Assembly (NCBI GenBank): GCA_019914995.1
Contig: CM034141.1
Span: 2,108,001-2,172,000 of the forward strand
DNA: 64,000 bases
From: Acanthochlamys bracteata
Lineage: Eukaryota > Streptophyta > Magnoliopsida > Pandanales > Velloziaceae
Direction: 5' to 3'
The notes under the pieces are model-generated. The model searched no databases, had not been told where the DNA came from, and was given only the letters and a program-made list of their open reading frames with translations. The translations under genes were made by a program, and so were the position numbers. Within the stretch, counting starts at the first letter, position 1. Each line of letters begins with the position of its first letter. This document shows positions 1-14,366 of the stretch, piece by piece.

Positions 1-3000
1 ATATCCATTAGATTTGCCTATTGAAAAATTCTCTTCGTTCTCCAATGCTCGTTATCAATTTCCGGTAATCTCTATCAATCCCCTGCACATACTATCGATC
101 TCTGGCGCTCGCTATCAATTGCCGACTCTCTAGATCAATCCAGCGATCATTATCTCTCTCTCTCCTGCATCTCTACAGATTGTTCTCCCTTCTCTGCTAA
201 TCATTTCTCTATCTCACAACTGATAACTTATAAATCCATATTAGTCTATACCCTGTTTGTTTTATTTTCTCTTGTTTCTTAGGCTTTATTCTGTCGATCT
301 AGTAAACTTATTGAATCTAGTTTTTTTCCTTCTTAATCTTGCCCTGCTATTTTTCAGTTTTTACGTTTGCCATTTTTGTAGAGTACCTAGTTACGATTCG
401 TAGGTATTCTTTTGTTAATACTGTATACAAATTTTCAGGTACAGGATGTCGAATAGGTCGCTTTCGTCGAGTTTTGAGAGTTGTACTTTTTTTGTGACGA
501 GGTAATTAGTATAGGTTTACTTTCAATATATTTTTTGTTGATAACAAGCTTGATTTGCTGTGTTGTATCGATAATAATTAGTGTTAGATATGTTCTCATG
601 AATTGTTATTGACTGGGGTTTCAAGTTGATGTTGATTTTATTTTGCTACTAATTGATGCATATAGTGTTTATAGATTGACACGACGGATTCATCTTGTAA
701 AAATTAGAAGAGCAGTTGGTTATGGTCATTGTTACTACTGCATATGCAGTTACAAGAACAGCAAATTTTGATCAATTTATGTTGATAGAACAAGTTTAAT
801 GCAACGAGGTAGTGCTCATAACTCTCTAATGATAAGACTGACTCGTATGGAAGATCATGATTGTCGTGAGCAATTATGAATGGGTGTTGATGCCTTTGCT
901 AAACCATATGGATTGCTATGAGGATTTGGATGCCTTTATGATACTAGACATAATATAGTTGAAGAACAAGTTGCTAGTTTCTTCAAGTCCATTAGTTTGT
1001 CCTTTCTCCCTAATTTTGAATTCTTTGTAAGAAATATCTTATGCGAAATCTAGTTAGAGTTTCTTAACTGGTATTGCGTTTAATTTTGAGTTATAACCCG
1101 TGTATTCTTGCTACAAATTTTGTTGTTGTTTGAACTTTGTAATAATTATTTTTAGTTTTAACCTACTGTTTCATCATGCATAGCATGCCTGCACAAGTGA
1201 TCAAAGTAAGAAAAAAGATCAGTTGGATCTTGATTTTGTTAACAAAATGAAGTTGTACTAAGAAATTTTTTTTCTTGACTAACTGAGATGGATAGTTGCT
1301 TGGTGGAGAGACATTAGAAGAGCAGATGAAGAAAGGATTCAACCCTGATAGAAGCTTCAATAGTGCATCTAACAGAGGGCATGTCAAGCTATTTATGCTA
1401 CTCTTGGTGAGAAGGTTAAACCTAGGAATGTAAAAAACCGTTGAAAAGTTATTTGACTATACTAGAATTATATGCTATTCACATTTAATAGAGAAATTCT
1501 CCTTGTACAAGCTCTGCCAACTGTATGGGATGTTTATATACAAGTATTTTTGTATACGTAACTTAATAACTCCACTGTCTATAGAAATATTTTTGCAAGC
1601 TGATATTATGATGATATGATTCTAGGCTCAACCAGAGGCAGCACAATTCCACTACAAGCCAATGCGAAGTTTCGTGAATTTGGTTCGTGCTTATAGTAAA
1701 GATTGAGCAAAAGGTGCTGCCTGCGGAGCCGTTTAGAGTGCATTTTATTTCATTTTAATAATTTTGTTTTGTTTTATATAAATTTTTTATAATATTTTAT
1801 AAATTTTATTTAATTTAAAAAATATAAAAAAGTTTTATATTATAATATTGTATTATTATTTATTTTTATTAATTTTTAAATAAAAATTTATTTTTTAAAA
1901 TATAATAAAAATATTTTATTTTAAAATAATTTTATTTAAAAAATATTTTTAAACGCCTACGTAGAGACTGCTAAAGAAAGAAACTATCGCTTCGAGAAGG
2001 AAAATCTAGTATAGAACTGATTATGAAATAAATTTTTTTTAAAATAAAAATTATTTTTATTTTTTTAAAAAATAAGTTTTATTTTTTTATTTTTAAAAAA
2101 ATAAGTTTTATTTTTTTATTTTTAAAAAAATAATAAAAATATATAATACAAAAATCTCACAACATAAAATTTTTTTGTATTTTTAAATAAATTTTTTAAA
2201 TATTTATAAAATATATATTAAAAATATGAAATAAAAAATTTAAAAAAAATGTTTAGAAACGCAATTGTAAACGCATCAATATGTAAAAAGTTCTTCTTCC
2301 CAACTCAAATCGGAAAACGGAGCTTGATACTTGGTGGTAGAATTAAAAGACAGGTTCAGTAAAGCATAAAGAAAAATCACCTGCTCAGATTGATAGATTT
2401 GGGGAGCATACTAACTTTAAAATAGTATCATAGAAATATTCAAACATTTCTTTTTTTTTTTTAAGCAAACATTAATGTTATTCCGATTCTTGAAAACCTG
2501 AAATTCATTTGTAAAGTTTTGCCAAACAAAATTAATAGAAATAAAAGTTTGCCAAACCATAATGAAGATGAACTAGTTAACTTCATCTCAATTCATCTCC
2601 ATTTACTTTCATCCAAACAGACTATTAAACTATGCTTTCGATAACTTTGGCGTCACTTTATTTGAGTTTTTGTATCTTTTATAATTTAAAGATATTGGTG
2701 ATATAAATCTTTAATATAGAAGTGTTCAAGTAGTTTCGTAGATTATAAAAGCCATATAAAAATATAAGTAAGATTACGTATAATTTGCTTGTGCATGCTA
2801 TCGGTGATATCATATGAACACTACACCAACAATATTTTTCTTCTGATACTATAAAATGTTATTTAAAATTCAAATACAAATCAATTAGGATAAATAATTT
2901 ATGGTGTGTTTTTTAACCTTATAAATAACTTATTTTACTAAAAAATTACTTTCAACTACATAAAAAAATATTAAAAATTCTTTATAACTTACTTTTTATA

Positions 3001-4780
3001 AAATATATAAAAATAAACTCACTTCTAATAGTATTATTCATAATTAGTCATTTTATAATAATTTATTTTATAATAATTTACTTTCAGATTTTTTTATTTT
3101 ATGATATTTGAAAGTTTTATCTTCGTAAGTACACATGCTAAAATTACGAGTTTATTTAACATCTATTATTAACAAAAAAAATTGACTATAAGTATCTGAA
3201 ATGAGTTATCATTAAGCGCACATTTGACAGTAGGTACGAAAATGCTCGTCTGTTTCAAAAAAACATCTCATTTTTCGTTTAATATTTATAATATTTTAGT
3301 TATTATAAAATTTTATTAAATTATAAATAAATTACAATTTATAAAATTTTAATATATTTTTTAGATAGAAAATAAATTCATTTTTTTAATTTTATTTATT
3401 TTAAACAATTCCAAACAACCCCAAAAGTCCAAACAGCAACCTTATTCTAATACCAGTTTAAAAAATATATATATATTGCTAGTATCAATCACATAATAAC
3501 AAGCAAATAATTTCATGTGCTCTACTCATTTCTATTTGTCTTCCTATTTTTGCAGCACATATGATAAAAATCCTAAATATTAAAGTAACCTAACCAAGAA
3601 TGTAATCGTGCAATTTTCTTATATAAGTACAGTGTGAAAAAAAAGTCTAACAGCTTGGAACTTGTTTATAACAATGAGTTTATAAAATAAATTAATAAAG
3701 ATGTGTTTTACAACAAAAATAAATATAAAATTTATCCGAAAATATTTTTTTTTAAAAAAATCATTGTTTCTGGCGCTGTCTGATTAACCTTTTTTTTTTT
3801 TAAGTGATCATCATCATATATATAAACAGCTTATGAAAAGCCACAAAAGTTGACTACAAGTTGAGTTATCTTCTGAAAGAGAACGTTGAAAATTTTTTTT
3901 AATTAAATAAATCAAATTCAAAAGTTCATCCAATTCACTTAAATTCTTGATTATTATAAATGTGGAACAACTGAATTTAACCACTGAATGTCTTTCTTAC
4001 TAAAATAAACTTCCTAGATAACGATTATTAGTATTAACATACTAATAAAATATATATTTAATAAAATTTTATTTTACATCTTTTGAAGAATGTAAGATGT
4101 AGTGATCAAATATTAGCAAAATCAATTTCATCATATTTGAAAGATATTTTTATCTTAATAAACAAGTCGGTAATCTTAATTTTCTACTTCATTATCTCTA
4201 ATATCTTGTGTTTGTAATTGAAAATTTATGCACTTGTAAAATCTTTATAGTGAATGAAAATTATCTTAGTTCATCCAATAGGCTTCACCATATTCGTCAA
4301 ACATGCATTAGATTAATTTCAAGTATCAAGTGACATTAAGATTAAGATAATACTTTTCATTACTATATTCAAGATTGTGGAGTATGGACAATTGACCAAT
4401 TAGTTATTATGGCTCAAATAAAAGCTAGATATGTGTAATTAATTACTAATCATAGGCACAAAGATAGCATATATTTTTGTGTTTAATAATTTGGTTAGAT
4501 TTCAACAAGATCAAATAAAATCATGCAAAGAAGTTTTAGCTTCTGCGCTAGATTAGTAGTGTGAAATAGTTGCCAATGAACTTCATACTGAAATTCATAA
4601 GCTATATTAATTGTGATAAGAATAATATAATCATTTTATTACATCATTACATGGTCTCGCTTATATCATTCATTGTTTGATTGTGTGCCTCAATAAAATT
4701 TTACTATTTTCTACTTCCTTCTTTTAATGGATGTCAACCTTCTGTCCTTTTCTTTAAGGTCAACAGAACATCTACAACAA
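1..4780. other. gene-poor AT-rich flank
   Basis: I see no intact gene here. At 440-502 there is a short exon-like tract: an acceptor TTTTCAG, an open stretch starting MSNRSLSSSFESC, and a donor GAG|GTAATT. It recalls the Ser-rich start of plant GRF-type zinc-finger proteins, but no zinc-finger follows, so it is at most a remnant. AT-rich repeat copies lie at about 1735-1962 and 2030-2260, with a weaker one at 3255-3425. The rest looks like ordinary intergenic DNA. Confidence 0.5.
1735..1962 (+). repeat. AT-rich dispersed repeat, copy 1
   Basis: This copy carries the signature order TTTATAATATTTTATAAATTT, then AAAAAATATAAAAAA, then TTATTATTTATTTTTATT. Its edges are CCGTTTAGA on the left and TTTAAACGCC on the right, which could be a short degenerate terminal inverted repeat. 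I see no clear target duplication. A second, opposite-strand copy follows at about 2030-2260. Confidence 0.5.
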
Positions 4781-4798
4781 TTTCACTTTCTTCCCTCC

Positions 4799-4942
4799 AC
4801 GCAATATAATAACTATGCTCTTCTTCGTCTCTCTCTCTCTCTCCATCAATCGAGAACAAGATAAACGGACAAATTTTGTTGGTCTGCTGATTCTTGGTTA
4901 ACTCTTGAAAACAATATTGTTCATCAATCTTGAGTTTCAGCA
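4799..4942 (+). promoter_or_regulatory. core promoter and 5' UTR of the SLC35F-like gene
   Basis: A TATA-like AATATAATAA lies at about 4803-4812. It is followed by a CT-dinucleotide run at 4829-4846, typical of plant leaders, and then the start codon at 4943. The transcription start is inferred to lie around 4840 and has not been measured. Confidence 0.45.
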
Positions 4943-7900
4943 ATGGTGAACTTTAAGAGCTTCTGGACCAAGAAGACCCTTGTGGGGCTTGGGTTAGGAC
5001 AGTTTGTCTCCCTGCTCATTACCTCAACTGGGTTCTCATCTTCTGAACTCTCCCGCCGAGGTACCGCCAAAAAAATCCATTTTTTTTTTGCTTTCTTGTT
5101 AGTTTTGTTTGCAAGTCCTGTGGAGCTGTTCTTGTTTCTGTATACATATGTGAATGCTTTTAAATGGGATAAGTGTAGTAGTCGTGATTAGGTGTTTAAA
5201 AATTACTCTAGTTTTCATAAAGCTGTTGGATTTTCATTTGAAAGGTGTTGGATTTGAAATTCTTGTTTAATAGTTTTAGAAGATTTTAGTACATGTGTTT
5301 TACCATTTGGTTAGTACTGGGACAGGTATAAGTAAACAAAATGGTCTCCTTCATGGTTGTAGAATTAATCGGTGATTTGCTTTTCTTTGTTCAATCAATA
5401 TGTTGAATGTTTGACAAAATTTTCTGGCTAATCCTGCGTCGTTGCCCAGTTTGTTTACTGGCTTGAGGTTTGCTGAAAATATGGCTTGGTTATGGTTTCA
5501 GGAATCGATGCACCGACATCGCAGTCATTCTTGAATTACGCACTACTAGCAATCATTTACGGTGTTGTTGTGTTCTACCGTAGAAAAGCTCTCAAGGTGT
5601 GTGAAGTTCCTGCTAACTTTCTGTGATATGATTGCTCTGATTCATTGGTTAAAATATGTGAAAGAGTTCCTCAATTCCATTTTCAAGTCCTTTTTTCTAC
5701 TACAATCTTGGGCTCAATAGATCACTGAAAGTAGTTGTGTTGTAGAGTATTAGTGCCACTTCCATGGAAATGCCCTCTCATTTGCAAATGTTTTTTTCAT
5801 AAACGATTTTGGTGATCCTTTTTGTTGGCATCTAACCCTAGCCAATTCTCCTTTATTTGGTTTAGGAGGGGCTGTGATATTGAGTGTGGAGTTTGTGCTT
5901 GTTTACTATATTTGCCAATATCTCTTAAAACTTTTTTCTAATTGATTTAATACTCTGCTTCTCCACCAAAAAATTGATTTAGCTTTCCTATGCGATTCAG
6001 ATGCTTGAGTAATAGTTCATTAAGTTTGTTGGAGGCTAAACCATGGCTACTAAAATAATTTGGTTTCATTGAGAAAGTCTATGTAATGCTCAAAAGTATC
6101 TCAAATTAATAAGGATACCGTAGCACATATGTCTCCAATTGTGATACATTCATAGAAATGTAAATTGTGGAGAACATTTATCGATCACTTTGTTAGGAGT
6201 TCTTTACATGCCTAATTCATGTTAGCATAATATATGTTCCCTTACTAGCAAGTACCAGAGGTTACATAGATCTATGTTTTGCAAGGTGCATGTGTATAAT
6301 TGTCAATGTACAGAGAGTATTAATGTTTTAGGAACATATTTAAACTAGTCTTAGCTATACTTTTAAAAATATTTATCTTCAGTAAAGTATTATACAGGTT
6401 CAGAAATCAAATTAGACTTTTCTTAAAAAGACTTGCTTTCTGACTTAGTGTCATTTTTTTATCTTTTTTCTAGCCATTAGAATCCCAATTTTCAGCATAG
6501 TCCATTTAGACTATACTGCCAAGTAGTAGTTCTTAAAAGATTAAAAGATGGTTCCACTATGAAACTCATAACTATTCCCTCCCTACCTTATGAGTCAAGA
6601 GGTATATTGTGGCCCTTTCTTGTTATCGTCAAGTTAAATTTTACTTGAGTTCAGATTTCATTTTTTGTTTTCCTTTTAGTGCTTTAAAAATCTCTGAGCT
6701 GTAAGGCCTCAATAATCCAGCTAGCTAGGTATTTGCAGTGTGTACGCATTGCTCATGCAGTGGAATTTTCTTTTCCTGCAGACTAAGTGGTACTTCTACC
6801 TGTTGCTTGCTGTCGTCGATGTTGAGGCAAATTTTCTTGGTGAGTGTATATGCTCTTATTCCTGGTTTGATTAGATGATAAGTAATATATTTTGTGATTG
6901 TTCTGTAAGAATATATATAGTGTAGTAGGTTAAATGCTCTAGGTACTCGTTCACCTGTTTCGATTTAGAAAGAATTGCCGATATAGTTGTCATCTTTACA
7001 TTTATTTAGTTTTAGAATGGTAACATACTACGATCCTTTCCATATAGTATCTTATAGGTGAAACTATCCTTTGCATACTGTAGTTGTCATTTGTACATCA
7101 ATACATTTTGAAGTAATTTTCATGACTTTTTGGTCCAAGTTGTAACTTGATCTCTGTCATGTAGTTGTGAAGTCTTATCAGTACACATCTTTGACAAGTG
7201 TCATGCTTCTGGATTGCTGGGCAATTCCATGTGTTATTTTCCTCACTTGGCTATTCTTGAAGACCAAGTACAGATGGGGCAAATTTCTTGGTGTAGCCTT
7301 ATGTGTCGCTGGGGCTGTGCTAGTTGTCTTTTCTGACGTCTATGCAGGAGATCGGGAAGGTAAGGAAGCTACTCGCTGAAAAATGTAAAAGAATATTCAA
7401 CTACCAAAAAACATTAACTAGTGATATGAAATGCTAAATTTTAAAAAGAACTGATACCAATACGCATTTAATTATGAACATATTCAAGTCCTTTCAGACA
7501 GTTCAATTATGAAATGTCCTGATAAAACTGATATTTGAATGTCTCTATTGTTTCTCCATTTTGAAATATTGATTGATACCGGTGGTCAATAACTATTTAT
7601 TTCTTCATGCAAATTGCAGGAGGACCAAACCCTTTGAAAGGAGATTTACTAGTCATTGCTGGAACTACACTCTATGCAGTTAGCAATGTTAGCGAGGTTA
7701 CTACCTCTTGTTGCTCACCACATGATTGTTTCTTATCACAAAAATGTTATAAATCTCATTCATGAACAGTGGTTTCATTGAGATATTTTTGTATACCATT
7801 TTGTAAACTATATTTATGTGGGTTATGGAATTTTTTCCTTAATGTTTACAGGAGTTTATTGTGAAGGGCGGTGATCGAATTGAGTTGATGGCTATGCTTG

Positions 7901-10565
7901 GACTCTTTGGAGCTATTATTAGTGCAATCCAAATGTATCCTTCTTTACTTGGGTCTTCGTATTGATATCATGTTTTATGTCTTTTTTTTACATTTCACAG
8001 TGCTAAGTATGTGTCCAGCATGAAGCAACTGGATGACAGTTGCAGATCAATTGAACGATCCTGTCTTTCACAACCGAAACAATGATTACCTTCTTCCCTT
8101 GCAAGTTAATCCTCCTTTTTACTAGATCTTGCTTATACATTTAAGGTTGAATGCTTGCTCCAGATGTCTCAGAATCCAAAGTTGATACTCAGTATAATTA
8201 GAAACCATATCAGAGATGTGAACGTGGATACTTTGACATTGTTTAACATTTTGGGGTTTATGGTTTAAAAACTGAGAGGAGGACAAAATAATTACTTGGC
8301 CCCATACACCAATTTGCTGACTTATGTCTACGGTTAACTTGATAAAAGGGGCATAATATCTCTTTTCATGTAATTCTCAGAGGCCTCTACTTCCATTAGT
8401 GTTTTTTTCATAATGTCATTGATTTTCTTGCAATTTATATTTGGTGTCAAGTGTACTCTATGGGATGCAAGTTGACAAGTTGGATCCTCAATGATCATTG
8501 CAGAAGCATACTTGAGCGCAATGAGCTTCACTCAATCCATTGGTCTGCTGGCGCAGTAAAATCTCTTTTCTCCAACTCACCATTCCAATCACATACAATG
8601 CACACACGAAAGTTTGCATGCACTTGCTCTCATATTGGGTGTTTTTTGCATGAGAATATTTTCATAGCAAGCTTCAATTCTTCCAAGCTCGATATAGATG
8701 GTTGAATTAATGAGATGAGCTCAAGTTCCCTCCAAGTTGAGTTAAACGGATTCATTAACTTATAGTGGAATCTCAGATGATCTTCTAGTATTACAGTAAT
8801 ATATACTAGTTGTCGTTAGTAGAAGACATAATGTTACTAATATACTTGTTTTTGCATGTCTATTGGATTCAGTTCTATTATTCTCACAACAACAGTTCCC
8901 TTTTGTAATCTGGAAGTATGATATGCAAATTTTAAAGTATTGTATCATAAAAGATTATCAATGCTTTCTACACAACTGTAGGGTTTATATATATTGTTTC
9001 TTGAACCCATAGTGATTGGTAATGTTGCTTCATTTGATCACCACTGTGGTAGTCCTCCACAACAAGTAGATGGTTACAGAATTCAACTTGGCACATCTCA
9101 CCATTGTTGCACTTCTTTATAATGCCGTGTGTTCTAAATGCTCTTGTTTAATGCTAATAATTTCAGGTGCTACCATTCCTTGGATTTACATTAGCGATGT
9201 TCTTGTTCTATTCCACAGTCCCAACTATACTTAAGGTATGACTGCAACCATTACATTGGTTTGGCATCTTGCTTTCCATCTCTCTGCTTTTCCTTTTGTG
9301 TTCTAAGTCACACAGCGAATTTGAGCGCTATTACATTTGCTTAGTTCAAAATGCCATTTTAAGTTACATATTTTTGGAAGTTTCTTTAATTTTAGATATA
9401 AAAGTCTTGGATTTTATAATTTTTATGAGTTGTTATTAATACACATGAGCTATGTACTAGCAAAGGATGCAGCTTAAGATGTTTTCCTTTTTCCAATGCT
9501 ATTATGTTTCTCCAACATATATGGTCCATATTCAGAATGGTTTTAGTGATAGCAGTAACATGTACCTAGGTGCTTATTCAGAATCAAAGATTGGAAACAT
9601 ATAGTAGAATGATGTTAAGTATATGTTTAACTGTCTTAATACTGTGCCAACTGGATAAAATGAAGGACTAAGCTGTCTTTTTTTATATTTAAGATTAGGT
9701 TTGATGGATACAATCGAACTTCTGTTAGTCTACGCCGTGGTCATTATATGTTATGACAGATTTCCACACTTCTTTGACCTTATAGCACTAACTTGCTAGT
9801 GGACATCAATCTGGATGACTAATAGTATTCAATGGTGGAATGTGTAACCTTTCTAAGAACAACCTTTACAAAACAAGCATAACATCAGGGGCAGAACAAT
9901 TTATGCAATTGTTGTGGATCTAGTATATAATCCATGCAAAGTTACTTTGCTTTACCACTAGGAGCATGACAGCAAAGAACAGTAAATCTCATTTGTTCCC
10001 CTGATTACTCTGCTGCACAGATCTGTGGATCAGCATCGTTAAACCTTTCACTGATGACATCAGATATGTGGGCGGTTCTGATTCGAATCTTTGCTTACCA
10101 TCAAAAGGTCTGCATGTTCATCATACAATGCTATAGATATCATTTGGGATATAGTCTTGAACCTTAAACATGATTGATGTGTTTGCAGATTGATTGGATG
10201 TACTTCGTAGCATTTGTTAGTGTCGTAGTTGGCCTTGTAGTTTATTCATGGTACTTTGACTATTCTCATCTCCAATACGTTCTCTCTTTTTGGTGCCAAG
10301 ATGTTATATCATTTGTTCTTTTTTTTTTTTTTTTTTGTGGGTAATATGCAGGGCTGACAAAAAGGAAGAGGAAAGGAAAGCCCGAATTGCTGCAGCTGCA
10401 AATAATGAAGAGCAGAAAGAGAGAGACGAGGAGGCTGCAGTGGACATGCCTATTGAAGGTTCTGATAAGAAAGACGAAGTTCAGCCAAATTACGAAACTA
10501 AAATTCTGCCAGATGACGAAACGAAAGATCAGTTCTCTGCGCCAGTGTTTGTCAGTCAGGTTTAA
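4943..10565 (+). CDS. SLC35F / DUF914-type membrane transporter
   Basis: The spliced reading gives 369 residues from exons 4943-5060, 5502-5596, 6782-6839, 7165-7359, 7620-7696, 7852-7934, 8504-8555, 9167-9235, 10021-10107, 10189-10250 and 10352-10565. All introns are GT-AG and the frame holds throughout. The protein starts MVNFKSFWTKKTLVGLGLGQ and has about ten hydrophobic segments. Family-typical stretches include VDVEANFLVVKSYQYTSLTS, the GVALCVAGAVLVVFSD helix and SILERNEL. The C-terminal tail of about 70 residues is charged and probably cytosolic (DKKEEERKAR onward). SLC35F proteins belong to the drug/metabolite transporter superfamily. Plant members are membrane proteins of mostly unknown substrate, so I assign none. 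The start is the first ATG after the CT-rich leader. Length and exon count fit plant homologues as I know them. Confidence 0.9.
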
Positions 10566-10900
10566 AACAAGGTAAAGACTCCAACTTCAGTAGGATCAGT
10601 TTCCATTTGATGCTGTTACAGATTGAAAGATCTTCTTGAACAAGAATGAACGCATTGGATGATCCATCATGGAAACAAGTGCTGTTGAGATTTCAAAGTA
10701 TGACTTCAAGTGAACTGCAGGAAGTGGTGTGGTAGGACTCACAGAAGCCTCAGTTTTGTCTAAAGCTGGTTTCTTTCCTTTCCCTCTTCTGTTACCTACA
10801 ATTAGGGAGTCCTGGGGAGATTACAGTAGTATTACTCTTGTAATATGTAGCTATTTACGTAACTAGGCACAAACTCTCATATATCCTTCGTATGAGCTTT
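10566..10900 (+). other. 3' UTR of the SLC35F-like gene
   Basis: This is noncoding sequence after the stop at 10565, T-rich towards 10900. The polyadenylation site is not evident. Confidence 0.4.
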
Positions 10901-12036
10901 TACTGTTGCTTTCCTGGTGCTTGTTTTACCACAACTTCGAGCATAGTAACTTTTTTTTTCTTTTGGTCGCTTGTTCAAAAATTAGATTTTAACCATGTTA
11001 TAGAGATTGGCTTGTTTTAAATAGTTACTACCAACTACTAACAATAACAAACGGTGCGATTCGAATCCACAACATTTTGCAAGTTTAGCAGATGACAATC
11101 AATCCATTTTCAATTATTTGACAAGTTGCCATTTTTAGTGGTAATCTTAAGAATGAAAGAGCTGGTAGGAAGTTTTCAGCATTAGCACTTTCCCAGTGGT
11201 TGTTTATATGATCAACTGTTAGCAGTTTTCCTGAATCTCCAGAAATATACTACCAAATGAATCATTTGTGTTTTCAATTTTTTAGTAATACTATACTTCC
11301 CTCCCACAAGAATTGAGTAATTCTTTCAATTTAAACATAGTATATTACATTATTAACTGAAAGCATTTATTACCTGTTTCAGCGTGAGACTTTCCTAACT
11401 GTTTTGCTCATAAGGTATTGCTTATAAGCTTATTGCACCTGACAAACAATTAAAAAATTTATATCTTTAACAAGTGATTTTGATATTATTCTACTACAGG
11501 CCATACACCAGCAGTTGACGGGAGCTGCATTATGAGTTACGCAACACTGTTTGGGTCAATATTCAACAGCGCCATGGAATTCATGTATTTTTCCTTATTG
11601 CATCCATGAATGCCTTCAGATGTACAGTTCCCTGCATTCATGATGAAGTATCCCATGATCATCATTGAGGGGTTTTCAATTTCTTACGCTGACATTGAGG
11701 AAAAAGCATCCGCCTGATCTTCTTTTCAGCTGCACTTTCTGACAATGCCTGCATTCAAGAGAGACAAAATACTGTCACTCCCAGATACAACGTTCGCAGA
11801 AATCAGGAGATGGGAATGATGAGCAACTTCATATATGTAACCATATAGGGAAACTAAATATTGACCATTTGATTTTGTTGTTCAATGGCAGACTGCTTAG
11901 TGCAAGAACGAAGAGCAGGATGTAGGAGGAATTGTAATAAACAGAAGAATTTGAGGCTTCCTATGGACCTACTACTAAGAAAGTACGCTTTAATTCTCTA
12001 CATCATCAGAATGCTGCTCAAGGACAGTCATGTTAC
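10901..12036. other. intergenic, no gene seen
   Basis: This is unique-looking sequence of moderate AT content. Short open stretches on both strands lack family features. I see no repeat or RNA gene. Confidence 0.4.
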
Positions 12037-12590
12037 TAGGGATGGCAAATTTCGACCCGACCCGAAAACTGACGGGTTCGGGTCAAATTTTAGTCGGGTT
12101 TGGGTCGATTTCAGGTCGACCCGAAAATGACCCGAAAATTTTAAATGGGTTTGGATCGGGTTCGGATTGACCCGAAAATGATCCGTTTAATCCGTATAAC
12201 TATTTATATAGTATTTATTACTTAATAATTAGAAAAAAAAAGCAAAAAATTTGAATTTAATTTGTATATATATATTTTTAATTTATCTTAATTTTAACTA
12301 ATTTTTATTTAATTTATAAATTTGTCAAAATTAATATTTTTTCTTTTTAAATATATCATAATTAATAATTTTGATATATTATTATTAAAAATTAATATTT
12401 ATAATTTTATTTAATAATTTAATTATTAAATGGATCGACCCGAATTTGATCCGGTTATAAATAGATTGGGTTAGGATTAACAATTTTGACCCATATAAAT
12501 AAATGGGTCGGATTAGAGTTGAACAATTTTGACCCGATTATTATATGGATCGATCCGAAACCGACCTATGAATCCATATTGCCACCCCTA
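12037..12590. mobile_element. nonautonomous hAT element (MITE), copy A
   Basis: The ends are inverted: TAGGGATGGCAA at 12037 and TTGCCACCCCTA ending at 12590. The flanks are TCATGTTA and TCATGTAA, an 8-bp duplication with one mismatch if one C/G is counted in each terminus, as expected for hAT. The outer parts are rich in CGACCCGA and CGGGTC words, and the core is very AT-rich. There is no transposase, so it must depend on an autonomous relative. It matches the element at 19878-20383 in reverse orientation over nearly its full length. Confidence 0.88.
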
Positions 12591-14366
12591 GTCATGTAAT
12601 GGAATTCAGAAATATTAAGTTCCCATCAAAGTGCAACTATTTTGACGCTTATGGTGTTAGATGGGTACCCAGGCCTAATAAAGCCTACATACTACAGTAA
12701 CAAAGAGTTGAAAGACAATAAATTAAATCTCAGTTTCAGTACCATGCAACTGTGACCACCCTGGTTAGGACACTCTCATAACATTTGAATTCACATTCTA
12801 CTTCAATGACTCCAAATATGATATTTGGCTATTAAAGGACTCTGGCTTTGCATATCGGCTTACTTGCAATTGTCTCCTCTCTAGGCTTCAATTCCATATT
12901 TTACTTAAACCGCATGATCTGCTATTCATGTACCTCAGAGGAGAAGCTAACTAATTTAAAGTGTGCCAATAGCACCCAAACTCTAAAGTTTCTGTGCCAA
13001 TTCTCTGTCGACACCTGTCGATATAAAAACTTATAGACAACCACTCCTTCAATTTCAGATCTTCAAAGACTGATTGAACCAATACCACTCATATTAATCT
13101 TATTGGCTCTGGCTGGTAGGCCATTCTCGTCACATGCCAATTTATACATTCAGTACACCTTACCAAAGGCCGATGCAATCGTAATGTATTCTTTTCTTTT
13201 TTTCATCTGTTATCTCTTCCTTCACTTTCAACTCCAATCAATCTGTGAAGCATGCAAGTAATGAAACTAAAAGCAGAATCCATAGTCACCATCAACCTAT
13301 AAGACGTTGATCTCTTATTGGCTGAGATGGACTCATGAATATTTGCAATATTTGTCACCTGCATCCTTTCATACTTTTCTTTGGTTTTGTTGCAAACCAA
13401 CAATGTCTAGTATCTTGCCTAATATTCACTTTTTGTCATAAGTTGTGCCGTGATGTCTACTTTACAAAGTTAGCTTCTTTGTCACAAGTTGACCTTTTCG
13501 GAATATCTATTTGTGTCGAGACTCATGGATCCAGAGTGCTCCCCATACATTCCTACTTTATATGCTTTTGAAGCCACACCTAGATTAGCTATGAGAGTAA
13601 GAACACAATGATTTGGAACTCAACCAAACAAACAAGATTCCTATTGGGGTAATGTATCAACACACAACTCATGCCATATCTTTTGGAGTACAAACCAAGT
13701 TAGTGAGATCTCACAGTTGTCAAAACCACACAATGATCGTGTGATTTTCAAACTAGCACAAAAGAAACCTATTTGATGTCTAATACTTGCTACCAAAGGT
13801 CCAAACCTGCTCTGAGTTGTCGACCTGAAGCAATTTTTAGCTGATCAAAACTACAGACTTATTGTGTTCTCCTCAGAAACCTTGAAGGATGTTAACAAAA
13901 TAATTAAACAAAAGGAAAGCATGTTTGGAAATCCCTGAAAAACCTTGACGAAAATATGAACAAAAAAAATCCCTAGTGTACGGAAAGTTTAAGTAAATCT
14001 TTTACTTGTTCAAATCTTTCAATGCAACCCCAAGAAGAAGTATGAAGTGGATCCTTAATTTCTTGAAATTTTACAAAAATGTGTTCGGGAAAATACAAGG
14101 CACAAAAGTTCTTAAATGTCCTAGATGAATATAAGACAGGAACAACAATTCATATAAAAAGAGATAAACTAAACTTCTAAACAACTGAGATTGACCGAGT
14201 AAGTTGAAACAATTAACTGAACCAGTAATATTTAAAGTAAACAGCATAAGTAAAATGGATATACACATATTGATGGTTTTGAAGCTATCCACAATCTCAA
14301 CCATCACGCAACCCTTATTTAATTCTTCTGTACTTAATTTTAAAAAGAGTATGCATGAAGAGAAAA
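12591..14366. other. intergenic or 3' region of the next gene
   Basis: I see no firm gene. If the last confirmed exon of the minus-strand gene is spliced at its GTAAGA donor (14394-14399), further 3' exons could lie here. One candidate runs down from about 14050 after TTTCAAG, but nothing in it confirms coding. Confidence 0.35.

Noticed and set aside
4734..4943. Minus-strand frame over the SLC35F-like leader
   Set aside because: It lies opposite the CT-rich 5' UTR. The GA-rich translation has no domain.
11041..11100. tRNA-like B box (CGATTCGAATCC)
   Set aside because: No matching A box, acceptor stem or anticodon arm lies upstream at the right distance.
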